Shown: positions 11,377-22,236 of the stretch, in pieces
Layout of the letters: every line of letters starts with the position of its first letter
How positions within the stretch are numbered: the first letter of the stretch is position 1
Assembly: GCA_963575645.1 (NCBI GenBank)
Contig: OY754465.1
Coordinates: 55,885,901 to 55,949,900 of the forward strand
Reading direction: 5' to 3'
DNA from: Xanthostigma xanthostigma
Lineage: Eukaryota > Arthropoda > Insecta > Raphidioptera > Raphidiidae
DNA length: 64,000 bases
Position numbers and translations under genes: made by a program
The notes under the pieces: generated by a model
What the model was told of the DNA's origin: nothing
Seen by the model: the letters and a program-made list of their open reading frames with translations, nothing else
Databases searched by the model: none

Positions 11377-11749
11377 AACAAAAAATGTGCGCAGTAGGTG
11401 GCGCTAAAGTGCCAAAAAAAGTGTTTTTCCACTTTTTTGCCCTGAAATTTTCATTTTTCAGTTACGATTCAAATGGAAAAATTGTTCCTTTTTATTTTAT
11501 AAACAACTTTTATCTCAACATTTTTTTCATACAACTTACTTTTCATACAACTTATTTTCACTTCAACAAGCTGCAGCTCTGAAACGGTAAGTTGTATGAA
11601 AAAAATGTTGAAATAAAAGCTGTTTATAAAATAAAATGGAACAATTTTTCCATTTGAATCGTAACTGAAAAATGAAAATTTCAGGGCAAAAAAGTGGAAA
11701 AACACTTTTTTTGGCACTTTAGCGCCACCTACTGCGCACATTTTTTGTT
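11377..11749. mobile_element. Hairpin MITE abutting the Penelope-like element
   Basis: Arms of about 160 bp (11377-11538 and 11588-11749) are nearly exact inverted copies starting AACAAAAAATGTGCGCAG, with a loop of about 50 bp. The symmetry makes the same peptide readable on both strands, so the two short frames here are artefacts. Its right end touches the first preserved codon of the retroelement, so it may have caused or followed the truncation. Confidence 0.75.
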
Positions 11750-12980
11750 AAAGATCATATCATGATATCACTTGACGTTACATCATTATTTACTAATATA
11801 CCAAATGAACTTATTATTAACAGTATTAAATCGCGTTGGAATATTATAAGTCCACACTGTAACATTCCGTGGAATGAATTAACTATAGGTAGCCATCAAT
11901 TTAATTTTAAATTCCACATATTTTTTATTTGATGATAAATGCTATCAACAAATTGATGGTACTCCTATGGGTTCTCCTTTGTCTCCAATTTTTGCTGAAT
12001 TTGTTATGAGAGATTTAGAAAAACAATGTTTTGGTAATCTTAATTTTATACCTATTACCTATCACAGATATGTTGACGATATTTTTTGTATTATTCCTAA
12101 AGATAAAATAAACTATATGATTTGTATATTTAATAATTTTCACCCTAAAATTAAATTCACTCATGAAATAGAAAATAATAATCAAATTAGTTTTCTAGAT
12201 ACACTAATTATTAATAATAACGGTATTGTTGAATTTAACTGGTTTAATAAACCAACTAGTTCTGGTAGAGTTTTAAATTTTTATTCTAATCATCCAATAA
12301 ATCAAAAGATAGCTATGGTTTATAATCTTATTGATAAATCTATTTTATTATCTAAACCAAAATTTCACTTAAATAATTTTAATTTAGTTCGTCAAATCCT
12401 ACTTGCCAATTCTTATCCTCTCAAATTTATAAATAAATTTATCAAAATTAGAATTAATAAATTAACAAAAAGTCATAATTCACAAAACAATGTTAATAAT
12501 GTTGATTGTCCTTTTATAGTAATTCCTTTTTTCGAAAATATTTCAATAAAATTTAGTTCATTTCTTAAAAATTTAAATATAAAAACTGTTTTTAATGTTA
12601 ATAATAAACTTGATAAAATTATTAAAAAGGGAAAAGATAAAATTAATAAATTTCAAAAGCATAATGTTGTATATAAAATTAATTGTGAAAATTGTGCTAA
12701 GAATTATATTGGTCAAACTAAAAGAGCTCTTAAAACAAGAATAAAAGAGCATCAAAATAATCACAAATTAATCCCTGACAAACATAATGTAATAACTAAA
12801 CACAAATTAGAACTTGACCACAAAATTAATTGGGATGATATAAAAATTTTAGATAATGAAACTAATTTTTTTAAAAGAAATATTTCGGAAATGTTACATA
12901 TAAAATCAAATAAAAATTCTCTCAATGCTCAATTAGATACGGAAAATTTAAGTAATATATATAATATTATTTTGAAATAA
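11750..12980 (+). pseudogene. Penelope-like element: RT C-terminal half plus GIY-YIG endonuclease
   Basis: Visible pieces, in order: SLDVTSLFTNIP (RT motif A, from about 11768), QQIDGTPMGSPLSP (motif B), YHRYVDDIF (motif C, catalytic Asp pair), a basic linker, then a GIY-YIG nuclease: VVYKINC, NYIGQT, RIKEH and FFKRNISEMLHI, holding the two tyrosines, an arginine and a glutamate expected of that fold. RT plus GIY-YIG in this order is diagnostic of Penelope-like elements, which prime reverse transcription on nicked chromosomal DNA. Motif A is one frame away from motif B; the slip lies in the T-run at 11921-11926. From ATG 11967 the frame is open for 337 codons. Everything N-terminal of motif A is absent, so the element is dead, but the nuclease half is intact. 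Codons are extremely A/T-rich, giving an Asn/Lys/Ile-heavy protein. Confidence 0.9.
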
Positions 12981-13154
12981 TTTGTTTTTAATAATTTTTC
13001 TTTCTTTATAGGTGCTCAAATTATTTCCATGACTACATAATAAAACATTGTTTGTTATTATTTTTTCAATATTTATATTTTAAAAATATCTTTCACGAAT
13101 TCCATTCAAAGTAAATAGAAACTAATTATTAATTATTTTTTATATTTTTAGATC

Positions 13155-13290
13155 CGTTCTGAAGAAGATCCAAATCCGGATCGAAACGTTAATGTATTAA
13201 TTTTTTTATATTGTTTGTTAATATATTGTCTGAAAAATTGGTCGATAATTTTATTTATTGAAGAGTTCTAATCAGACGTTAATCAAAGAT
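13155..13290 (+). mobile_element. Penelope-like element terminus with hammerhead-like core
   Basis: Downstream of the frame: CTGAAGA (13159-13165), one A, stem II GATCC/GGATC, GAAAC and GTT (13188-13190); CGTT before and AATG after can pair as a short stem I with one wobble. Then come ATTGTCTGAAAAATTGG and GAAGAGTTCTAATCAGACGT, blocks repeated at the other termini. Placement of a ribozyme motif in the terminal repeat is known for this retroelement class. The extra A before stem II is again non-canonical. Confidence 0.6.
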
Positions 13291-13328
13291 TTGAATAATT
13301 TGGGTATAATTTTTTATATACCTATACC

Positions 13329-13758
13329 TATAGGTGACCGGTAATTGTTCGTATTCCTCTCGGGAGAAGAAACTACGACTAATTTGGAATTATTTAACCT
13401 TATCGCTTGGGGGTCGGAAATGCGTAATTTTTTTATGAATATGGCACTTCTGTGAAGAATTTTTATTTTTTTTATTCATTGTAAGTTTTAACACACAATA
13501 TAAAATATAACAGTAAATTTCGTGGTTTTTAGCTTTAGGCAAGCTATCAAATTATGGAATGATTCAGGCCAAAAAATGAGAATATAATTGTTTTTTAATT
13601 TTTAACTCCCAAAATTCGGATTTTTGTAAAAAGAAACCGAAGTAGATTTTATCGAAAAATGACGCATTTCCTACCCCCAAGTGATAGAGGTTAAATCATT
13701 CCAAATTAGTCATAGTTTCTTCTACCGAGAGGAATACGAGCAATTACCGGTCACTCTG
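13329..13758. mobile_element. Mariner-type MITE with inverted repeats of about 105 bp
   Basis: GTGACCGGTAATTGTTCGTA at the left is matched inverted at the right end, which finishes ACCGGTCACTCTG next to TA. The arms also share the block CTTGGGGGTCGGAAATGCGT (left) with its complement near 13665. CAGAGTGACC next to TA fits Tc1/mariner MITEs. The short frame from 13681 lies in the right arm and is not a gene. Confidence 0.7.
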
Positions 13759-13951
13759 TATACACACAATACACGCGTGCGAATAAAACTTATTACATCA
13801 GCACATGTGGTCGACTCTGAAACAAACGCACAGCGTCAACAGAACGATATTGAGAGAATCATGATTCATGAGCGTCTCTCATACGGTTGTACCAGAATCA
13901 TTTTTATCATGATTTTTAGTTTTTTTTTATTTTATTGACAACTTATAGTGC

Positions 13952-15092
13952 GAGATTCGGTATTAGAAATATATACCCTAATCCGTTATTTTTTTTTTCT
14001 TTTTTTAAATATGCGTCTAATTAGTGATCAGTCAATACAGACTATAAACTAAGATGATGATAGACTATCTGTTATTTGATGTTGACAAAGATAATATATT
14101 AGATAATATATACTAGTGATGTGCCGGATCGTTAAAAATGTATAGCCGCGGATACGGATCTGAATACGGATTTTTGGTTTCAAGATCCGCGGATACGCAT
14201 ACGGATCTTAACTTTCTTAGAGTACGCGGCAGTAAATATTGCACATCGACCTTTGGAAAGAGACTATCTGTTATGGGAAAAAGTTATTGACCTCTTTAAG
14301 AGTTAACACTCATAACAGATTGTCTCTTTCCAAAGATCGTTGTGCAATATCTCATTATAAAGATAGTTGATTTAGTACCTTTGAGTTATGTAGGTACTAT
14401 TAGTATGGTACTCACTACGATAAATGTTTGCAATACAAAAGTGCCTTATACGATTTAAAAAAATAAAAAATAATCTGAATGAAATTTAACAGGTTTTCAT
14501 TATTATCTAATCACCTATATATATAAAATTTCATCTATGAATTGAAAATTAATAAGGTAAAAGATCCGCCAAAAACTAACGGATACGGATCTTTCTTCTC
14601 CCTCGGATATCCGCGGATACGGATACGGATATCCGGCACATCACTAATATATACATGCTGTTAAATTAAATAAATTCTAATTAAATCAACTTCTTCGATT
14701 TATTAATCATAAAAATCGAGTCTAAGATGAGAGAATATGACATAAATAAAATGTTAACATAACAAATAGACACAGAACACGACTATTTACAAGGTATTTT
14801 TATGTGGATGATCTAGATATGTTTATGTATAGAATCAATGGTATATCCCAATTCCTTGTGTCATATTCTCTTATCTTAGACTCGATTTTTATGATTAACA
14901 AATCGGCAAAATTGATCCAAAAAGTCAATTAGAATTTATTTAAGTTGAGAGTATCGGTCAGTGATTAGCTAGGCAACCCATGTGCGATTTATCAATGTGT
15001 ACCTATATTATCTAACATACAATCTTTGTCATCATCAAATAATACATAAAAATAATATATATGTCTAATACTGGATCTTAGACTATTATAGC
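13952..15092. mobile_element. MITE family I, copy 1, split by a hAT MITE
   Basis: Inverted arms (about 13952-14113 plus 14647-14715, and 14880-15092) share TATTAGAAATATATACCCT, GATAATATATAC and AATCATAAAAATCGAGTC. An uninterrupted copy at 39693-40200 shows the empty site for the hAT insertion. No coding. Confidence 0.7.
14114..14646. mobile_element. hAT-type MITE with exact 8-bp target duplication
   Basis: The ends are TAGTGATGTGCCGGAT and its inverted partner ATCCGGCACATCACTA. Both flanks are ATATATAC (14106-14113 and 14647-14654), the 8-bp duplication made by hAT transposases. The subterminal region is rich in CCGCGGATACGGAT repeats, as expected for transposase binding sites. An inner hairpin lies at about 14236-14352. 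A truncated copy is at 48163-48405. Confidence 0.9.
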
Positions 15093-15124
15093 TCAATAGC
15101 GTCTTAATTACATCAAATAATATA

Positions 15125-15221
15125 ATCAATTAAAACTAAACGACATTAATGTGCAGAGATGGGATTCGAACCCACGACAGTTTGGTACAATAGCCAGCAC
15201 ACTGACCAGTACACCAAATAC
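15125..15221 (-). mobile_element. tRNA-headed SINE fragment
   Basis: Minus strand: TGGTGTACTGGTCAGTGTGC (box A region) and GGTTCGAATCCC (box B, 15161-15172 on plus), then a body that shares TGTCGTTTAG with the SINE at 605-852. It abuts MITE I. No intact tRNA cloverleaf is claimed. Confidence 0.75.
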
Positions 15222-15572
15222 TACGTGAAAAAGGTAGCAAGTTCTCGTGTGTCATTTTGTTTAGACATCGAAAGCATTGGAAGCGGAGCCAAGGTCCAGA
15301 ATATAAGTTCGGCAATAAATTTAATATAGTGGCACTTTTTCCTGCTTTTACTCGACATGTTGCCGGTTTTATTAAGTTATCTATTCCGAACTTATTTTTA
15401 TTTTACTAATACAGTTGACTTCTGACTGTTTCAGTCTCATCAAAGCAACGAGTGTTCTCTCATTAGAGTGTATTTTAAGTTTGCGTGTGCAGTAGTAGGA
15501 GGCACTAATGCCTCCAAACAATCACGATTTTGAGAGATTGGAACCATAGCCATAGCTAAAGTTGGTAGACAA

Positions 15573-16394
15573 ATCTTTTATTAACGTCTGATTAGAACTC
15601 TTCAATAATAGTATATTGTGCGACTAGTGAGAGAAGGAGAAGATTCCATGAGCGTGAAATTTGCCGCACGAGCGTAGCGAGTGCGGTAAAACGCACGCGA
15701 GTGGAATATTCTCCTTCGATCAATGGTCGCACATAATACTTTATTCAACTAGCAGGAGTAATATGTAATCGGGGCCCTGATAAAAGAGGGAAAAATAATA
15801 AATCACTTCATTGATTGACGTACCCACCGTAAGTGTATGCACACAAGATTGCCATGACTTTCGCTGAATTGCGATGCTGTTTTCATATATACAATACCGC
15901 CTACCACGTTCCTATTGGTCCAGAAGCTGCGTGCAGTTTTTTTTCATTATTTCACGCTTGGGCTTGCTACTGAGTTTCTATTGGTCCAGAAAATTCATTA
16001 TAACACTGTACGGCTTATTATTAGCACTCTACGCGTCAACATGAAGTAATTTATTATTTCTTCCGAGTTTATCAGGGCCCCGAAATTACATATTACTCAC
16101 GCGTGTTGAATAAATAAAATTATCGACCAATTTTTCAGACAATATATTAACAAAAAATATAATAATTAATACATTAACGTTTCGATCCGGATTAATTAAT
16201 TAAATTAATCATTAATAATTTTGAAAGATTTTATAGAAAGCTAATTAGAATTTAAATACTATTAATTATTTTTTATATTTTTTAGATCAGTTCTGAAGAA
16301 GATCCAAATCCGGATTGAAACGTTTTTGTATTAATTATATTTATCGTTAATATATTGTCTGAAAAATTGGCCGATAATTTTATTTATTGTAAAG
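15573..16394 (+). mobile_element. Solo Penelope-like terminal repeat, split by element Z
   Basis: It begins AACGTCTGATTAGAACTC, resumes at about 16109 with AAATTATCGACCAATTTTTC, and runs to CTGAAGA...GATCC...GGATT...GAAACGTT (16293-16324) and a final AATTTTATTTATTG. An inverted half motif (AACGTTTCGATCCGG) at about 16170-16185 shows the two-headed structure typical of these termini. Stem I and one stem II pair are weakened, so this hammerhead-like copy is probably decayed. Confidence 0.65.
15604..16108 (+). mobile_element. Element Z, copy 1 (two linked hairpins)
   Basis: Block one, about 15604-15760, pairs TATTGTGCGACTAGTGAGAG with an inverted partner near CAATGGTCGCACATAAT. Block two pairs GTAATATGTAATCGGGGCCC with GGGGCCCCGAAATTACATAT-like sequence near 16070. 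The copy at 37155-37676 is inverted. No coding. Confidence 0.65.
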
Positions 16395-17635
16395 TTCGTG
16401 GAACTTTCTTTGTGTTCCATTTCGTACATTCTACTTTGCACAGTATGTTTCGTTGCCAAGAATAAAATATTCATATAAATGTGTCATAAAGAATATGATA
16501 TTACGTACATTAATGTTTCGTTACATTATAACAATTCTTTTAAATTACATTTCTGACTTCGCAAACTTTGTAATTTGATGCAAATATGAAATTGCGCCAG
16601 TTTAAAAACTTGCTTGACAAATAACTGTAGTAGAAATGGGATTACTTATAAATATATTAACTTTCGTTTGTTTTAAGAACGTAGCCTGGTGTTCGGGTTT
16701 CGCAAAACCGAATTTATTTTTTTTACATTTTTCTTTAGACCAAAATATTAAATATTTACAAAGCTATACCTATAGCATATAGTCGAGAGCTGCAACGGTC
16801 TTACGGTAAGACTCTTACCTGGTCTTACCTCTCAATTGTTATCACGTTACCCTTATACTCTCGCAAAGTAGAGCAAAAAAATTAGCAGAAAACGATGCCT
16901 TTGAAGAAACGGGTTTACTATATGCACCAGGCATAGCTGATTAGTGTAAATATACATTTTTTTTTTGTAAGAAATTTGAAATCAAAACTTTAAACGCATT
17001 TCTCTCAAAACTACGTTTTTGTAAGCGGCGCGGGTGATTGAGACAATTGTATACAACCGATTGCTTTCATTTTTGTACAGGGTATTCTACACAACAATAG
17101 CTCCGTCCGGTACTAGAATTACTTAATTATAAAAATTATTTCTATTTTTTAACCGATTTTCAACAACAAAATCACGATTTTCTCGTTGTTTTTTTAAAGC
17201 CCGCCATTTTGTTATTTATTAATAAAAATGCTTATTTCTAGTACGGGATAGAACCACAAGTCTACGAAACAATAATAATCAATTTAATTTTTATAATTCA
17301 GATGACTCCAAGTGACGTTATCACCCGAGCTACCCACTTACCTTCATTTAAAGTTGTCTATTTAGGTTAAAAAAAAAACAAGTATAAAATGGCGTAAAAT
17401 TCAGCAAAAAAAATGTTTTTCTTAGTTCCCGATGCCAGTAAAAACATGTAACAAAATTGAAATGATTGCACATTATTTTGTTATTAAAAAAAATCCTGAA
17501 ATAAGCATTGAAAACGAGCCTGAACACCAGACTACGACTTTAAAACCATTAAATCAAAATTTCCTGATTTTATTTATAAGCTAAAATTAGTATGTACCAT
17601 CTGGGAATATATAGGTATCTATTATGTTTTCCGTA
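16395..17635. other. Unassigned interval
   Basis: About 1.2 kb with no recognised gene, family or long inverted repeat. Confidence 0.4.
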
Positions 17636-18240
17636 TTTAGTATATTTGCAATATGGCACATACACTATTGGCGTCGGTCGGATGGCGGGACCTAGGGATC
17701 GGACCATCATTTTTCGACGTTTCGGTCTCCTGAACAATTTGACACCATTTTTGAAATTGTTTATACGCGTATAATATGTGTTAGCACGGTAACTCACGAC
17801 AGATTTAATCGATTTAAACGAAATTTAGTCCGCATGTTGAAATCAATCATCGCACGAAGCCTATTTAAAATGGGCTCAATTGGGCTATTTTAAGGGTAGT
17901 ATTTAGGGGTTGAAAAACTCTTGGGCCCAGAAATGCCCAAAAAATTCTTGGAATAGTTTAAAATTTGAAATCTAAGCCCTCAGTATAAAGATTTAAATGT
18001 GCCGCTGAAATTTAAATAAAATCGGCCCGACAGCACCGGACTTACACATTTTATGAAAACACTAGCTTGCAGATACGGATTTACTTACTGAAGGGTGTAT
18101 TTAATTTGGTGCAGATGTTGGATTGAACATATTGTGACAAAATATTTTTAAGGGGAGTATTAAAGGCTTACATTTTTCATTTTGACCAAAAAAAAAACTC
18201 ACGTTCACATAATAAATCCACACATTATAGTAGTACGCGT
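17636..18240 (+). mobile_element. Family B element
   Basis: TTGGCGTCGGTCGGATGGCG, GGACCTAGGGATCGGACCAT, CGCACGAAGCCTATTTAAAA and ATCGGCCCGACAGCACCGGA line up with the copy at 35338-36014. No coding. Confidence 0.75.
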
Positions 18241-18265
18241 GCAAAAAATACCATATTTATAGATA

Positions 18266-18786
18266 CAGAATGATTTTTAAGTTGATTCTTTTTTTTAAAG
18301 CGTGTAGAAATCAAATGGACGGAAAAAATATTTCAAGTAATTTTTTTACGCGAAACTCAAAAATAAAAGACAACAGATTTTATTTAATTTTATCAAATTT
18401 TGAGGTCGATCCTGGCGTTTTGCTATGTCACTATGGACATATTATGTTATGCCATTATCAACTATTTACAGAAATTGTTCTAAGTTGTCCCCGTTTTGTT
18501 GGATGCGTGCGTCGCGTCGTAGCCATGCTGCTGTACATGCTTGTAGTAGCGATAAAGGCTTTCCGCGAATGATTTGAGATGCATTTTCCGATCGTGCTAT
18601 CGTTTCTTCGTGTCTGTTAACCGGGCCTTTGGATTAATTAAATAAGTTTAAAAAGTTAATTAAACTTTGAACGGCTGTTTCTCTCTTATTTTTGAGTTTT
18701 GATATAAAAGTCACTCGAAATATTTGTTCGTCTATTTGATTTCTACACGCTGTTGAAAAAGAAGAATCAATTTAAAAATCACTCTG
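18266..18786. mobile_element. Mariner-type MITE A, copy 1
   Basis: The inverted ends CAGAATGATTTTTAAGTTGA and ...AATTTAAAAATCACTCTG are each bordered by TA. The arms also carry GCGTGTAGAAATCAAATGGA and its complement. The second copy is at 43701-44200. The 100-codon frame at 18270 lies within it and has no recognised product. Confidence 0.8.
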
Positions 18787-19261
18787 TATACACGTATAAA
18801 CCTATTATTACTCGTGTGACTGTTAAAACTCGCTACCGTTCGTTTTTACACTACATCACTACACGTCGTAATATAACCAATTACGTAACTTCAATCTACT
18901 ATTGCAGACGACTTGAATGTCCCGTGGAATCCGGCCGAGAAAGTTATTGGCTCACCGCAAATAGCTAGTGAACAAATACAATATTCATTAATGTAGGGAG
19001 CTATACGTAGTTTGTGTAACATTTGTACAAATTGTTTCATTTTATTGTTATTGCCTGTCGCTACCGTGCGCTCGTATAACAGCCTTCGGGTGCTTTCGGC
19101 CTTTCTTTCCTCTCATCTACTGCGTGCCGGCTAGTGTCTCTGTCTACCGCTGAGCAAGGTTACTAGATCATAGATGTTGCCTCGTTTCGTCGGATACTAG
19201 TGGAGGGGACGACGTCAATCATCAGACCTGTCAATTGCTTGCATTGAACTTTAATGGCAGT
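18787..19261. other. Unassigned interval
   Basis: A somewhat GC-richer stretch around 19050-19220 stands out, but no frame or structure supports a gene. Confidence 0.35.
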
Positions 19262-19445
19262 ATTTAACAAATGTCACAGAGCGGGGTAGCGTAGTGGTGA
19301 GGGCACTAGACTCGCATTCGGGAGGTACCGGGTTTGAATCCCGACGGGGGCAGATGTGGCTGGAACTTTTTCCTGCTGCCTCTCGCCGAGAAACGATGAT
19401 TCCTGTACCGGCAATCTTGTTGAGGTTTTCAATGGTTTCCCTCAA
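19262..19445 (+). mobile_element. SINE family F, plus copy
   Basis: tRNA-like head GCGGGGTAGCGTAGTGGTGA (box A region) and GGGTTTGAATCCC (box B variant), then CTGGAACTTTTTCCTGCTGC, TCTCGCCGAGAAACGATGAT and CTTGTTGAGGTTTTC. The inverted copy at 20653-20836 defines the family boundaries. The anticodon-loop position reads CTCGCAT, but the stem is not well paired, so it is not a tRNA gene. Confidence 0.75.
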
Positions 19446-19597
19446 TAATTCCAGATGAATAAGAAACCATCTCGATATTTATCTGGAATTATTGAGGGAA
19501 ACCATATAGAAAACCTCAAACTTTGACAGGTAATCGGCCATGCCCTTGAATAAGGAACCATCTCGATAGTTAAGGCCATGGCCGATTGCCTGTCAAA
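19434..19597. repeat. Two adjacent hairpins with the same loop
   Basis: Hairpin 1: stem GGTTTCCCTCAATAATTCC... with its complement (19434-19456 and 19481-19503). Hairpin 2: stem TTTGACAGGTAATCGGCCAT... with its complement (19522-19547 and 19572-19597). The stems are unrelated, yet both loops read GAATAAG(A/G)AACCATCTCG followed by ATA. Confidence 0.8.
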
Positions 19598-19635
19598 TTC
19601 ATATCCTCAGAATTTGCATACCTTAACCTAATGTC

Positions 19636-20398
19636 CTAAAAAAAATTTGAAAAGAAGTTTGACCCTGCAGGTCATCCCTGTAACTTCCCGCTATTTTCGA
19701 GTTCAAAACGCTCAAAAATATATCAAATATAGCAAGAAATTTTATTTTTTAGCTCCTCGAGCTCAAAAAAAAAACAATTTGTTACGAAATTTTCGTTTAC
19801 GATATCTCATAAGCAAATGAACCGATTTTGATGCGATTTGCGGCAGTCAACGCAATTTTTTAACCTTAAAAAGTAATTTATTACAGAAAAATCGATCTCA
19901 TAGGAATTTTACGAGCAATTTAAAAAAAAACACTTTTTTACAAATTTTTCGTTCACGATATCTCATGAACAAATGAACCAATTTTGATCTGGTTTGCGGC
20001 GATCGACGCAGTTTTTTAGCCTAAGAAAGTAATTTATTACAAAAAAATCGATCTGATAACAATTTTAAGAGTAATTTAAAAAAAAACACTTTTTTACGAT
20101 TTTTTCGTTCACGGTATCTCGTGAACAAATGAACCGATTTTGATGCGGTTTGCGGAAATCGACGCAGTTTGTTAAACAGAAGAGCTGATTAGATTTTGGA
20201 ATTAATCGGTTTAGTAGCTTAGAAGATATTTTACAAAAACAAATTTCTAAAAATTTTTGAAACTTGTTTTTTTAAGATTTCTCAAAATTTTTTGGGCCGA
20301 ATCGTTTAAAATTTTCAGGAAGTCTAAGTTCACCAAGATCACGTCAGATGCCGCAAACCGCGTTTCAGTCGTTCACTCCGTTCAAAAGATATAAAAGG

Positions 20399-20470
<72 letters not shown>

Positions 20471-20632
20471 TACAGCCCTACGGACATCATCGCCAAAATA
20501 GTTTCAATAGCTTCCTAGGACCTCAAAACGTCGAGATCTGGCGAAAACTCGATTTTCGAAAATTGGGGTGAAACCAATAACTTCCCGATTTTTGAAAAAA
20601 AAAATTTTTTTTTAAGCTGGAAGTTAAAAATT
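19636..20632 (+). repeat. Family E element with three internal units of about 155 bp
   Basis: It starts GTAACTTCCCGCTATTTTCG and ends in an inverted ...GCTGGAAGTTA. Three tandem units (from about 19785, 19939 and 20097) each carry ATCTCATGAACAAATGAACC, GATTTTGATG and TTTGCGG...CGACGCA. The copy at 32018-32899 has four units. No coding. Confidence 0.75.
20402..20466 (+). repeat. (CA)n microsatellite
   Basis: About 32 uninterrupted CA dinucleotides, near the right end of the family E copy. Confidence 0.97.
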
Positions 20633-20652
20633 TAAATTGTTCGTAGAAATTA

Positions 20653-20836
20653 ATGGAAATTCGATATTTACCTGGAATTATTAAAACCTCAACAAGATGG
20701 CCGGTACACGAATTATCGTTTCTCGGCGAGACGCAGCAAGAAAAAGTCCCAACCACATCTGCCCCCGCCGGAATTCGAACCCGGTACCTTCCGAATGCGA
20801 GTCTAATGCTCTCACCGCTACGCCACCCCGCTCGGC
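20653..20836 (-). mobile_element. SINE family F, minus copy
   Basis: The minus strand has GCGGGGTGGCGTAGCGGTGA, box B GGGTTCGAATTCC, then TTTTTCTTGCTGCGTCTCGC and CCATCTTGTTGAGGTTTTAA, matching 19262-19445. The internal box B is better preserved than in the plus copy. Confidence 0.75.
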
Positions 20837-22021
20837 ATGTAAATTTAAAAATTGTTCGTAGAAATGAAAAATTCTTTAGCTCTCTCCAAAATATGTTTTT
20901 CTGGTTGTACTATTGGTCAAAACTATTATTTTGGAAAAATAAGTAGCTATATTTAATTAATAAAATTTAGTGTAGTGTGGACGTGTGGCTCAGGGATGAG
21001 ATCTTGTCCAGGGCTCCCAAAAAGGCCAGTTACGGTCCTGGGTACAGCTGTCAAATTATTAATAGAATCCACCCAAATGTTTTTAAGTGACAGCTCTATA
21101 ATTGTTACGCTATATAGTGACGTACAAATTGGCAGAGGGAAATCACAGCGCTCGTGTATTTTGGTAGTACGAAGACCCTCAGAGCTTTTGGGAGTAACTT
21201 CTATAGCTCCTGTGTGTGTAATAACGAAACCGTAGACGACCGTCCAGTAGTTGATCGCACCGAATCCATAATACATTCACTGCGTCAGAACATTATAGCC
21301 CAAGAGCTCACGTACCACTTTTCACGAAGTGTTTGATTCACGTAGAAATTCTGACCAGTGGTACAGATAGGGATAGTTGGACAAGAAAAAATATGTTTGC
21401 CTGACTTGCCATGGTACAGCAGGTACTGCGCATCCGGCTAATGTGTCCAAAAATGTATGCCAAAAAAGTGTTTGATTGATAGAAATCAGTTAATAGGCAA
21501 GACGGCGAGGAGTTTTGGGTGTATTTTTCGGGCACAGGCAAAATTATTGTTGGAATCGCTTCGTTTTAGGGTGTAGTTCAACCCCCTAAGTTTGCTTACA
21601 AATTGTTGGTGTGCTTGATTTTATAATTAACAATTAGTGACGAAAATAGTGTTCTTTTCTCTATTTCCTTTAATATCTCCGTTCCTCTTGACTTTTAGTA
21701 TAGCATATGCATTGAGAAAGTTGTTCCTTATGAAATTTCCTAAAAAATGAGCACTGACAGAGGTCGCTAAGTGCAATTGTTAACTTGCAAATAACCCCGA
21801 AAGTTAAAAAAACACGTTTTTTTCACTATTTTTTTTACAAAAAAATGACCGCAAATTCTTAAAAATGATGTCTATGTTGACCCAAACATGCATGAATAAG
21901 TTTAGCGTCATCGGTCAATTACTTCTCGAGTAATTAACGATCACTTTTTTTGTTTCCTTAATTGCAAATTGCGCCATTTTTTTCACTAACGGGTTTCGCT
22001 GGTCGGACCAAGCCAGAAAAA

Positions 22022-22230
22022 TCACAAATCCATTCAACTTTAGTATCCCGTTGGAATTTTTGGAAAAAATTAATTCTAACCGATTTTATAACGATTTCTT
22101 TAGCGATACCAATTTTAGACAAACGTATAAAACCATACAACTTTTCCAATATTCAATCGTTATAAAATCGGTTAGAATTAATTTTTTCCAAAAATTCCAA
22201 CGGGATACTAAAGTTGAATGGATTTGTGAG
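22022..22230. repeat. Near-perfect hairpin inside the 1.56-kb element
   Basis: Arms of about 73 bp: CACAAATCCATTCAACTTTA ... CGATTTTATAACGAT at the left, complementary to ATCGTTATAAAATCG ... GATTTGTGA at the right, with a loop of about 60 bp. Overlapping short frames here are mirror artefacts. Confidence 0.8.
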
Positions 22231-22236
22231 TTTTAA

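Noticed and set aside
11385..11741. Two frames on opposite strands encoding nearly the same 40-residue start
   Set aside because: They arise because the DNA is a near-perfect palindrome, so both strands read the same; this is not a conserved gene pair.
18270..18572. 100-codon frame as a gene
   Set aside because: It lies wholly within MITE A, begins in its terminal repeat and is not preserved in the other copy.
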